Shown here in pieces: positions 42,576 to 50,729 of a stretch of 64,000 bases of DNA. A program made the position numbers and the translations under genes. Origin of the DNA: Chitinophagaceae bacterium IBVUCB2 (GTDB lineage Bacteria > Bacteroidota > Bacteroidia > Chitinophagales > Chitinophagaceae); assembly GCA_002127295.1 (NCBI GenBank), contig NFUV01000001.1, positions 744,001 through 808,000 of the forward strand, in the 5' to 3' direction. How positions within the stretch are numbered: position 1 is the first letter of the stretch; every line of letters starts with the position of its first letter. The notes beneath the pieces are model-generated. The model was not told the DNA's origin, made no database searches, and saw only the letters and a program-made list of their open reading frames with translations.

Positions 42576-43538
42576 CTATTTCACCTCCAATCTATACCCA
42601 AGTAAAGTGCGGATTTCAATAATGTTTTCGAAATATCCGATATACAAATAGTAATATCCCGTTTTTTTAACAGGAAATCTAAGTTCAAGCCATCCATTCT
42701 CATAGCTTGTGGTTCCAGTATGGGTAATTTTTTGGTGGTCTTCTGAAAAAACAGAGAGAGAATTTATTCTTTTTTCTGTCTTTAATTTGAACGTTAATGT
42801 ATCACCTACTTTAGCTTTTATTAAAGAAACATGAGGAAATACTTCTGAAATATCGTCCCCTAAAAAGTCAGACATAAATAGTGGAGAATCTCTAAAATCC
42901 TTTTTGTCGGTTTTTTTATTCGTGAGTTGAAATTTCTTATTCTCAGGCAGGTGATTCAAAATGAGCTTTTCAGGCGGCGTGAAATAATAGACTTCTTTAA
43001 ATTTTTTATGAAACTTTTTTTTGCTATCATCTACATCGTCAGTATATCCGGATGCCCATGTAGGATCTAGTAATCTCCATGTGCCATTAATCTTGACAGC
43101 ATTCCATGCATGATTAGAACGTAGACTATTTTGGTTTAGAAAAATTGTCCTCTTACCCGTTCTGGCATATCCTTGAACTATTTCATTTTCAATAGCGAAA
43201 GCATCACAAAAATACTTTAACAGAGATGCATAGCCTCCGCAAATAGTTTTTTTATATCGTACTACATACGAAAGGTTAGCTACGGAAAAGTCTTCCCTTA
43301 TTACAGCCTTTACATCATAAGCAATGTTCTCCGTAATCCAGATAAAAGAAGCTCTTAAACGTAGTGAATCAGCGTCGAAATTTGTTCGGATATAGTATAC
43401 GACCTTATACAAGTCATCTACGGATTTTATTTTTTCCTTGTACACCCTCATTAAACTATCCACTTTAGAATAGGGGCCTTCTTGCGAGAAAACGGAAAAA
43501 GATAAAAAAATAAGTACAGATAATAAAAACAATCGCAT
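42576..43538 (-). CDS. Transglutaminase-like exported protein
   Basis: The 320 residues have a signal peptide (MRLFLLSVLIFLSFSVFS, then Q). The transglutaminase-like core has the Cys in TICGGYASLLKYFCDAF, the His in LRSNHAWNAVKINGTWRLLD and the Asp in LLDPTWASGY. The family includes protein cross-linkers, peptidases and inactive relatives; all three catalytic residues are present here. A C-terminal beta domain ends the protein (KTGYYYLYIGYFENIIEI). The substrate is unknown. Confidence 0.8.
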   Translation of the reverse strand: MRLFLLSVLIFLSFSVFSQEGPYSKVDSLMRVYKEKIKSVDDLYKVVYYIRTNFDADSLRLRASFIWITENIAYDVKAVIREDFSVANLSYVVRYKKTICGGYASLLKYFCDAFAIENEIVQGYARTGKRTIFLNQNSLRSNHAWNAVKINGTWRLLDPTWASGYTDDVDDSKKKFHKKFKEVYYFTPPEKLILNHLPENKKFQLTNKKTDKKDFRDSPLFMSDFLGDDISEVFPHVSLIKAKVGDTLTFKLKTEKRINSLSVFSEDHQKITHTGTTSYENGWLELRFPVKKTGYYYLYIGYFENIIEIRTLLGYRLEVK

Positions 43539-43593
43539 TAAGACAGTTGATTTAGTATCAAAATTACGATTTCGAAATAGCTATTAAAGCAGT

Positions 43594-43601
43594 TATTTTT
43601 G
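43594..43601 (+). promoter_or_regulatory. Putative -7 element of the mutS promoter
   Basis: TATTTTTG matches TAnnTTTG, 28 bp before the mutS ATG. A TTTC sits about 20 bp upstream as a weak -33 element. Confidence 0.4.
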
Positions 43602-43628
43602 TCACCTTCCGACAAAATCGGCCAATAA

Positions 43629-46250
43629 ATGTCAAAAACAGCGAGCAGTGATACACCAATGATGCAACAGCACCGGGCTATTAAGCAAAAATACCCGGAT
43701 GCCATACTGTTGTTTCGTGTAGGCGATTTTTATGAAACCTTCGGCCAGGATGCTGTGCTGACATCACAAATACTTGGTATTACATTAACCAAAAGAAATA
43801 ATGGTGCGGCTTCTTCCTCTGAACTGGCTGGTTTTCCTCACCATGCATTAGATACCTATTTACATAAATTGGTAAGAGCTGGTCACAGGGTTGCTATCTG
43901 CGACCAATTGGAGGATCCCAAACTAGCAAAAGGAATTGTAAAAAGAGGTGTTACCGATATGGTAACTCCCGGCACAACAGTTAACGATAAATTACTGGAA
44001 CATCATAGCAATAATTTTTTAGCGGCTGTCCATTTTGCTGCAGATGAGAAATATGGTTTGGCCTTTCTCGATATTTCTACCGGTGAATTTTTTATTGCTG
44101 AAGGTGACAGAGAATATGCTGATAAATTATTACAAAGCTTTAAGCCGGCCGAAGTAATTTTTCAACGACAGCAGCAAAAGAAATTTAAAGAATACTTCAA
44201 CAGCAAGATTTATACTTATACACTGGACGAATGGATCTTTGATACTGTATATGCAGAAGATACATTACTGAAACATTTTCAAACACACTCTTTAAAAGGT
44301 TTTGGTGTAGATGAATTAAAAAATGGACTGATAGCAGCCGGGGCCATCATCCACTATTTAAAAGATACCGAGCATCCAAACTTACAACATATCACTTCGC
44401 TTCAAAGAATAGACAGGGAAGATTTTCTATGGATGGACCGCTTCACCATTCGTAACCTGGAATTGGTATATGGCAACTCAGAAGGTAATCACACCTTATT
44501 AAGTGTGCTCGATAATACTGTTTCCCCAATGGGAGCAAGATTACTGAAACGCTGGATCGTTTTTCCGTTAAAAGATATTCAGAAGATAAATGAACGGTTA
44601 GATACAGTTGCTTTTTTGATCAAAGAAACGGACCTGAGAAATAAAATCAGTCAGCACATAAAACAATGCGGGGATATTGAACGGTTGGTGTCGAAAATCC
44701 CTATGAAGAAAATTAACCCAAGAGAAGTTTTGCAATTAGCCAGGGGATTGAAACAGGTAGACGCTGTGAAACAGCTTTGCCTATCCACTGCCAACGAATA
44801 TTTAAAACGGCTGGGTGATGCCTTAAATCCCTGTCCGTATATAGCCGATAAAATTTTACAAGAAATTGTTGATAATCCTCCTGCCTTAGCTGCTAAAGGT
44901 GGGATGATGAATAGCCATGTTAGCACTGAGTTGGACGAACTTCGCAAAATATCATTCAGTGGTAAAGAATACCTGGCCCAGCTACAACAAAAAGAAGCTG
45001 AACGTACAGGCATTGGTTCGTTAAAAATAGGTTTCAATAATGTGTTTGGTTATTACCTGGAAGTAACGAATTCACAAAAAAATAAAGTACCCCCGGAGTG
45101 GATGCGTAAACAAACACTGGCCAATGCAGAACGATATATTACTCCGGAGCTAAAAGAATATGAGGAAAAAATAACAGGCGCTGAAGAGAAGATTTTGAAA
45201 ATTGAACTTGAATTATTTGAAGCGTTACTGAATGAACTGTCAGATTATTTAGGCCCCGTTCAGATCAATGGTAATTTATTAGCCATACAGGATTGTCTTT
45301 GTTGCTTTGCCAATAATGCGATTCAATACCACTACAAAAAACCACAACTGCATACTGGCGATGAATTAATTATTACCGAAGGTCGCCACCCGGTTATAGA
45401 AAGAAACCTACCCATTGGGGAAAGCTATATCAGCAATGATTTAGAATTAAATAAAGCGGATCAGCAGCTAATTATTTTGACAGGCCCCAACATGAGCGGT
45501 AAGTCGGCTCTGTTACGACAAACTGCTTTGATTACTTTGATGGCACATACCGGAAGTTTTGTTCCGGCCACAGAAGCCAAGATTTCATTGACCGATAGAA
45601 TATTTACCAGGGTTGGAGCATCCGATAATTTGAGTGGTGGTGAATCTACCTTTATGGTTGAGATGAATGAAACGGCGAGTATCATCAATAACATCACCGA
45701 CAGAAGTTTGATTCTTCTGGATGAAATTGGACGTGGCACTTCTACGTATGATGGTATTTCAATAGCCTGGAGTATTGCTGAACATTTGCATAATTCTCCT
45801 CATCAGCCTAAAACATTATTCGCTACACATTACCATGAGTTGAATGAGTTGGAAGAAAAAATGGCAAGAGCCAAGAACTTTCATGTTACAAATAAAGAAG
45901 TAGGCAACAAGATCATATTCCTTCGTAAACTGGCAAGCGGCGGAAGCACCCATAGCTTTGGTATTCATGTGGCTAAAATGGCAGGCATGCCACCATCACT
46001 GATAGACCGGGCCAATGAAATTCTAAAACACCTTGAAGATAGCCGGGAGACGGGAGTTGGAAGTGGCGAGCCAAAACATCTTGACAAAATAAAATCCCTG
46101 TCTTCTTCCAAAATGCAACTTTCAATTTTTGATGCACATACTGAAACTTTCGAAGAAATTCGAAAATTGCTAGAAGGAATAGATATTAATCGTCTTACTC
46201 CGGTTGAAGCATTGTTGAAGCTCCAGGAAATCAAGGGACGACTTAAATAA
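43629..46250 (+). CDS. mutS: DNA mismatch repair protein MutS
   Basis: MutS recognises mismatches and starts repair with MutL. The 873 residues have the N-terminal domain with RVGDFYETFGQDA (containing the mismatch-probing Phe), core and clamp domains, and a C-terminal ABC ATPase. Walker A is LTGPNMSGKSALLRQ (about 617), Walker B is LILLDEIGRGTSTYDG (about 694), and TLFATHYHELNELEE follows. The length is normal and there is no frameshift. It is transcribed alone from the plus strand. Confidence 0.97.
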   Translation: MSKTASSDTPMMQQHRAIKQKYPDAILLFRVGDFYETFGQDAVLTSQILGITLTKRNNGAASSSELAGFPHHALDTYLHKLVRAGHRVAICDQLEDPKLAKGIVKRGVTDMVTPGTTVNDKLLEHHSNNFLAAVHFAADEKYGLAFLDISTGEFFIAEGDREYADKLLQSFKPAEVIFQRQQQKKFKEYFNSKIYTYTLDEWIFDTVYAEDTLLKHFQTHSLKGFGVDELKNGLIAAGAIIHYLKDTEHPNLQHITSLQRIDREDFLWMDRFTIRNLELVYGNSEGNHTLLSVLDNTVSPMGARLLKRWIVFPLKDIQKINERLDTVAFLIKETDLRNKISQHIKQCGDIERLVSKIPMKKINPREVLQLARGLKQVDAVKQLCLSTANEYLKRLGDALNPCPYIADKILQEIVDNPPALAAKGGMMNSHVSTELDELRKISFSGKEYLAQLQQKEAERTGIGSLKIGFNNVFGYYLEVTNSQKNKVPPEWMRKQTLANAERYITPELKEYEEKITGAEEKILKIELELFEALLNELSDYLGPVQINGNLLAIQDCLCCFANNAIQYHYKKPQLHTGDELIITEGRHPVIERNLPIGESYISNDLELNKADQQLIILTGPNMSGKSALLRQTALITLMAHTGSFVPATEAKISLTDRIFTRVGASDNLSGGESTFMVEMNETASIINNITDRSLILLDEIGRGTSTYDGISIAWSIAEHLHNSPHQPKTLFATHYHELNELEEKMARAKNFHVTNKEVGNKIIFLRKLASGGSTHSFGIHVAKMAGMPPSLIDRANEILKHLEDSRETGVGSGEPKHLDKIKSLSSSKMQLSIFDAHTETFEEIRKLLEGIDINRLTPVEALLKLQEIKGRLK

Positions 46251-46336
46251 ACAGTTTACCCACAGTATTTTAGGCCTCATTTTAAAAATATTGCTAATCC
46301 AAAAAACTTCTTATTTTTACCGGAAATACATCAATT

Positions 46337-46834
46337 ATGAGATTGATCAAACTAACTGCTTTACCTTTTTTATTGGCTGCTTTATTTATTGGTTCAACGG
46401 GATGCATGAAAAATGCAGACAAAAGAATCTCAAGAGAATTCGTAAATACTGGTATTGTTTTATCTGGCGCACAGGAAACTCCTTCGGTACCATCATCTGC
46501 TGTTGGCACAATGGATGTTTTTTATACCCGAGAAACCAGGATACTATCCTATAATTTAAAATGGTCAGGTTTAACTGGTAACGTAGCGGCGATGCACATT
46601 CATGGACTTGGCCCTACAGGTTTTATTGCCGGTATAGTACAAACGTTTTCTACTTCCAGTATTGTAAGATGCCCAACAATTAATAATACTACCTGTGGAA
46701 GCTTTTCAGGTACTTTATTTGTAGACGGCGTAGTTGTTAAAGAAAATGATTTGCTGAATGGATTTTACTATCTAAACATTCACACCGCAGCTTATCCGGG
46801 CGGAGAAATAAGAGGCCAAATTACTTTTCAATAA
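46337..46834 (+). CDS. CHRD-domain lipoprotein
   Basis: The 165 residues have a lipoprotein signal MRLIKLTALPFLLAALFIGS with the cysteine in STGCMKN (residue 23). The rest is a CHRD (chordin) domain: SGAQETPSVPSSAVGTMDVF, then AAMHIHGLGPTGFIAGIV and the C-terminal FYYLNIHTAAYPGGEIRGQI, which are the HxH and GGEIRGQ motifs. CHRD proteins are secreted or surface proteins of unknown biochemical role. It lies between mutS and a SET gene and ends at a terminator. Confidence 0.9.
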   Translation: MRLIKLTALPFLLAALFIGSTGCMKNADKRISREFVNTGIVLSGAQETPSVPSSAVGTMDVFYTRETRILSYNLKWSGLTGNVAAMHIHGLGPTGFIAGIVQTFSTSSIVRCPTINNTTCGSFSGTLFVDGVVVKENDLLNGFYYLNIHTAAYPGGEIRGQITFQ

Positions 46835-46855
46835 GAAGTTTCTGAAAAAAAATAT

Positions 46856-46890
46856 TAAAACCCGGCTTGTTCCTTACGAGCCGGGTTTTA
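46856..46890. terminator. Bidirectional terminator between convergent genes
   Basis: A 14-bp stem (46856-46869 with 46877-46890, one G:T pair, 7-nt loop) has A/T runs on both sides. Its right arm overlaps the stop codon of the SET-domain gene. Confidence 0.8.
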
Positions 46891-47271
46891 TTTTGCTTCA
46901 AACCATAGTGGAGTTTCATCATTCCACTCACCATTATAATTTATAAATAACTCTTCTCCTGTTTTTATAGAGCGGACTGTCTTTATTTGAATCAACTCTC
47001 CTTTGAAGTCCATCTCGTACTCACAGTTACTTTTATACGAATGATTATAAACAGGTACATAGCCTAATGCCATACAACATTTTTGTAAATCATCTCCCCA
47101 TTCAAAAATATAATCATGCAGTAATGTTTGATCCAATAGTTTTCGTTCTTCTCCTGACATTACAATCACCGGAGCAATCTCAATTACTACTCCGGCATCA
47201 ATATTTTCTGATGTAAAAACACCCCTACCCATTGAATCGGTGGGAGCAATAAATAAGAATGGAAGAACCAT
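46888..47271 (-). CDS. SET-domain protein
   Basis: This 127-residue protein is made almost entirely of a SET domain. The N-terminal DSMGRGVFTSENIDAGVVIE resembles the GRG loop, NHSYKSNCEY is the NHS motif that forms the SAM pocket, and GEELFINYNGEW is the C-terminal YxG motif. SET enzymes methylate lysines, and the substrates of bacterial members are unclear. The size suggests a compact catalytic core without a regulatory domain. The start at 47271 is a plain ATG. Confidence 0.85.
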   Translation of the reverse strand: MVLPFLFIAPTDSMGRGVFTSENIDAGVVIEIAPVIVMSGEERKLLDQTLLHDYIFEWGDDLQKCCMALGYVPVYNHSYKSNCEYEMDFKGELIQIKTVRSIKTGEELFINYNGEWNDETPLWFEAK

Positions 47272-47357
47272 TGCTTAGTAAAATTTTGAATTACGAAGTA
47301 AGGGCTTTCTTAACAAGCAAAGAAACTTTACATACTCTTCCTTCGTATTTTTGAACT

Positions 47358-48746
47358 ATGTCATTAGAACTGGAACAACCCAACCTGCAAGAGCAGTTTG
47401 AGACCGTTATCAAAACGGAAGACAAGCTACTCATCCGTGATTTTTTGGACAACCAGAATATCAGTGATGTTGCCGACCTGGTGTACGAATTTGAAGATTA
47501 CGAGAGTAATATTATTGCAGGTATGTCTATTAACAGGGCAGCTAGCGTTTTTAAAATTCTGGATTTGTCGGTCCAGAAAAGGATTATTCATGACCTGCCT
47601 CCAAATACGACAGCTTCACTGCTTAACGAACTCCCTGCGGATGACCGGACAGATTTCCTGGAAGAATTGCCCAGCAATGTTGTTCGGGAACTGATCAAAC
47701 TAATGGACCCCGAAGAAAGAAAAATCACACTTTCTTTATTGGGTTATCCTGAAAACAGTATTGGGCGTTTGATGACACCTGATTATGTATATGTATATCC
47801 GTGGAATACAATTGAAGAAGTATTCGCTACCATTCGTAAATATGGTAAGGATAGTGAAACTATCAATGTTATATATGTAATTAACGATAAAGGAGAATTG
47901 CTGGATGATATACGTATCCGTGACTTTATTTTAAATCCGCCGGATAAAAAAGTATCGGAACTAATGGATGAACGTTTTATTTCTTTACATCCGGAAGACG
48001 ATCAGGAAACCGCCAGTGAAATTTTTAAAATGAACAACCGGGTAGCTTTACCCGTAATAAGTAAAAGCAATAAACTGCTCGGCATTGTTACCATTGATGA
48101 TATTTTATGGGTAGCTACGGAAGAATTTAGTGAGGATATGCAAAAAATGGGAGGTACGGAGGCGTTGGATGAACCATACCTCGATGTGCCCCTTTTCAAA
48201 TTGTATAAGAAAAGAATTATCTGGTTAATTATTCTTTTCGTTGGAGAAACATTGACTATCGCTGCAATGTCCAGCTTTCAGGAAACGTTAGAGCAGGTAT
48301 TAGTGCTATCTACATTTATTCCGTTGATCATTTCTAGTGGTGGTAATAGTGGCTCGCAAGCAGCTACTTTAATTATACAAGCTATGGCGTTGGGTGAAAT
48401 AACTGTGAAGGATTGGTGGCGCATTGCAAGAAGGGAAATTCAATCAGGTCTTTACATGGGCATCACTCTTGGTATCATGGGCTTTTTCATAGTGTATGGC
48501 GGGAACCAGTTTTTTGGTTTATTTGGGGAACATTATATCCGTATCGGGTTTGCCATTGGTACAGCAGTAGTCGGTGTTGTGCTATGGGGCACTATAATGG
48601 GTTCAATGTTACCATTGCTTTTAAAAAGATTAGGCGCTGACCCTGCTACTTCCTCTACCCCATTTATTGCTACACTTGTTGATGTTACTGGATTACTGAT
48701 CTATTTTGGTACAGCATTTTTATTACTGAAAGGAGTACTATTATAA
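47358..48746 (+). CDS. mgtE: Magnesium transporter MgtE
   Basis: This is a magnesium channel of the inner membrane. The 462 residues comprise an N-terminal helical superhelix with repeats such as LNELPADDRTDFLEELPSNV, a CBS pair (about 140-260, with SIGRLMTPDYVYVYPWNTIE and NRVALPVISKSNKLLGIVTI), and five C-terminal transmembrane segments starting near 285. The family signature SGGNSGSQAATLIIQAMALG lies in the membrane part. The start is 7 bp after a TATTTTTG element. Confidence 0.95.
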   Translation: MSLELEQPNLQEQFETVIKTEDKLLIRDFLDNQNISDVADLVYEFEDYESNIIAGMSINRAASVFKILDLSVQKRIIHDLPPNTTASLLNELPADDRTDFLEELPSNVVRELIKLMDPEERKITLSLLGYPENSIGRLMTPDYVYVYPWNTIEEVFATIRKYGKDSETINVIYVINDKGELLDDIRIRDFILNPPDKKVSELMDERFISLHPEDDQETASEIFKMNNRVALPVISKSNKLLGIVTIDDILWVATEEFSEDMQKMGGTEALDEPYLDVPLFKLYKKRIIWLIILFVGETLTIAAMSSFQETLEQVLVLSTFIPLIISSGGNSGSQAATLIIQAMALGEITVKDWWRIARREIQSGLYMGITLGIMGFFIVYGGNQFFGLFGEHYIRIGFAIGTAVVGVVLWGTIMGSMLPLLLKRLGADPATSSTPFIATLVDVTGLLIYFGTAFLLLKGVLL

Positions 48747-48805
48747 AATCAATTAAAATACTTGCGGTTTTTTGCGGTTTCACAACAGTCAATAAATGAA
48801 TTCAA

Positions 48806-48813
48806 TACATTTG
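48806..48813 (+). promoter_or_regulatory. Putative -7 element of the glmS promoter
   Basis: TACATTTG matches TAnnTTTG. It would start transcription about 65 bp before the glmS ATG. No clear TTTG partner at the right distance was found. Confidence 0.4.
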
Positions 48814-48884
48814 CAGCCAATTAGGTGAAATTGAAAATTGATTTCTAAACCCTTGAGATACACGAAAAATTAATTATTACCATT

Positions 48885-50723
48885 ATGTGCGGAATTGTTG
48901 GATACACCGGACCCAGGGAAGCCTACCCTGTTATTATTAAAGGATTAAAGCGACTTGAATATCGTGGATATGATAGTACAGGTGTGGCTTTACAAAACAG
49001 CACAGGGCTAAAGGTCTATAAGAAAAAAGGCAAAGTGGCCGAGCTTGAAGATTTTGTTGTAGGCAAGGACTTACATGCACATGTTGGCATTGGTCATACC
49101 CGTTGGGCTACACATGGTGAGCCAAGTGATAAAAATGCACATCCCCATCAATCGGCGAGTGGCAAGTTAGCGATGATACATAACGGTATCATCGAAAATT
49201 ATTCTCAATTAAAAAAAGAATTAATCAGCAAAGGTTATTCTTTTACCAGCGACACTGATACAGAAGTCCTGTTGAATTTTATTGAAGAAATTAAGAAGAA
49301 CAATAATTGTTCGTTGGAAGAAGCGGTAAGAGTGGCTTTGAAAAGAGTTACGGGTGCTTATGTTATTTTATTACTAGATGAAGATGACCCCGGTACTATC
49401 ATCGCAGCAAGAAAAGGAAGCCCCCTAGTAATTGGTGTTGGTAAAGGAGAACATTTTCTTGGCTCCGATGCATCTCCAATGTTAGAATATACAAAAGAAG
49501 TAGTGTATGTAAACGATTATGAACTGGCCATTATTCGACCAGATGAGTTGATCCTTAAAAACCTGGGCAACGAAAAACTAACTCCATACGTACAGAAGCT
49601 GGACCTGGAACTGGCCGCTATTGAAAAAGGTGGTTACGAACATTTCATGTTAAAAGAGATCTTTGAACAGCCACAAACTATTTATGATTGTTTGCGGGGT
49701 AGATTAGATGCTACTGAAGGAACCATTACGATGGCCGGTATTCAGCAATATGCCGAACAGATAGTGAGTGCCAATCGTATCATCATGGTAGCATGTGGTA
49801 CAAGCTGGCATGCAGGATTAGCTGCAGAATATATTTTTGAAGAACTGTGCCGCATTAATGTAGAGGTGGAATATGCCTCTGAGTTCCGCTATCGTAATCC
49901 TGTTATTAATAAAGGCGATGTTATTATTGCTATTTCCCAAAGCGGAGAAACAGCCGATACTCTTGTTGCGATTGAAAATGCTAAAGAAAAAGGTGCTATA
50001 ATATTAGGCGTGGTAAATGTAGTAGGCTCATCTATTGCCAGAACAACACATGGGGGAGCTTATACACATGCCGGACCAGAAATAGGAGTTGCAAGTACAA
50101 AAGCATTTACTGCTCAGCTGGCCGTGCTAACTATGATTGCACTCAAAATTGGTTATATAAAAGGAACCATCTCGCAAGAACGCTACATGAACTTGTTGAA
50201 AGAACTGGAGGAAATACCAGAAAAAGTAGCCTGGGTATTAAAACAAAATGATTCCATTAAAAAAATCGCAGAGAAATATAAAGATGCCCGTGATTTTCTT
50301 TATCTCGGTCGTGGCTACAATTTTCCTGTTGCATTAGAAGGTGCATTAAAGTTGAAAGAAATTTCTTACATACATGCCGAAGGCTATCCCGCTGCAGAAA
50401 TGAAGCATGGTCCTATTGCATTGGTTGATGAAGATTTACCAGTAGTGTTTGTCGCCACTAAAGATACTTATCATGAAAAAGTGGTAAGTAACATGCAGGA
50501 AATTAAAGCCCGCAAAGGTAAAGTTATCTCTGTAATTACAGAAGGTGATGAGGTTTCAACAGGTCTTTCACTTGATGTAATGATTGTTCCGGAAGCAGAT
50601 GAAATATTGGCACCAATGTTAAGTGTGGTTCCATTACAGTTATTAGCTTATCATATTGGCGTGGCAAAAGGTTGTGATGTTGATAAGCCAAGAAATTTGG
50701 CAAAATCTGTTACTGTTGAATAA
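48885..50723 (+). CDS. glmS: Glutamine-fructose-6-phosphate aminotransferase (isomerizing)
   Basis: GlmS makes glucosamine 6-phosphate from fructose 6-phosphate and glutamine, the entry to UDP-GlcNAc for peptidoglycan and lipopolysaccharide. The 612 residues start with the catalytic cysteine (MCGIVGYTGPREAYPVIIKG), include the GHTRWATHGEPSDKNAHPH loop, and carry two SIS domains (VACGTSWHAGLAAEYIF and the ISQSGETADTLVAIENAKE segment) with the C-terminal NLAKSVTVE. No glmS ribozyme was seen in the 140-bp leader. A DUF4954 gene follows 6 bp later. Confidence 0.97.
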   Translation: MCGIVGYTGPREAYPVIIKGLKRLEYRGYDSTGVALQNSTGLKVYKKKGKVAELEDFVVGKDLHAHVGIGHTRWATHGEPSDKNAHPHQSASGKLAMIHNGIIENYSQLKKELISKGYSFTSDTDTEVLLNFIEEIKKNNNCSLEEAVRVALKRVTGAYVILLLDEDDPGTIIAARKGSPLVIGVGKGEHFLGSDASPMLEYTKEVVYVNDYELAIIRPDELILKNLGNEKLTPYVQKLDLELAAIEKGGYEHFMLKEIFEQPQTIYDCLRGRLDATEGTITMAGIQQYAEQIVSANRIIMVACGTSWHAGLAAEYIFEELCRINVEVEYASEFRYRNPVINKGDVIIAISQSGETADTLVAIENAKEKGAIILGVVNVVGSSIARTTHGGAYTHAGPEIGVASTKAFTAQLAVLTMIALKIGYIKGTISQERYMNLLKELEEIPEKVAWVLKQNDSIKKIAEKYKDARDFLYLGRGYNFPVALEGALKLKEISYIHAEGYPAAEMKHGPIALVDEDLPVVFVATKDTYHEKVVSNMQEIKARKGKVISVITEGDEVSTGLSLDVMIVPEADEILAPMLSVVPLQLLAYHIGVAKGCDVDKPRNLAKSVTVE

Positions 50724-50729
50724 GCAATC

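Noticed and set aside
48747-48884. glmS ribozyme in the glmS leader
   Set aside because: The leader of 138 bp shows no ribozyme core. It holds only a -7-like element and AT-rich sequence.
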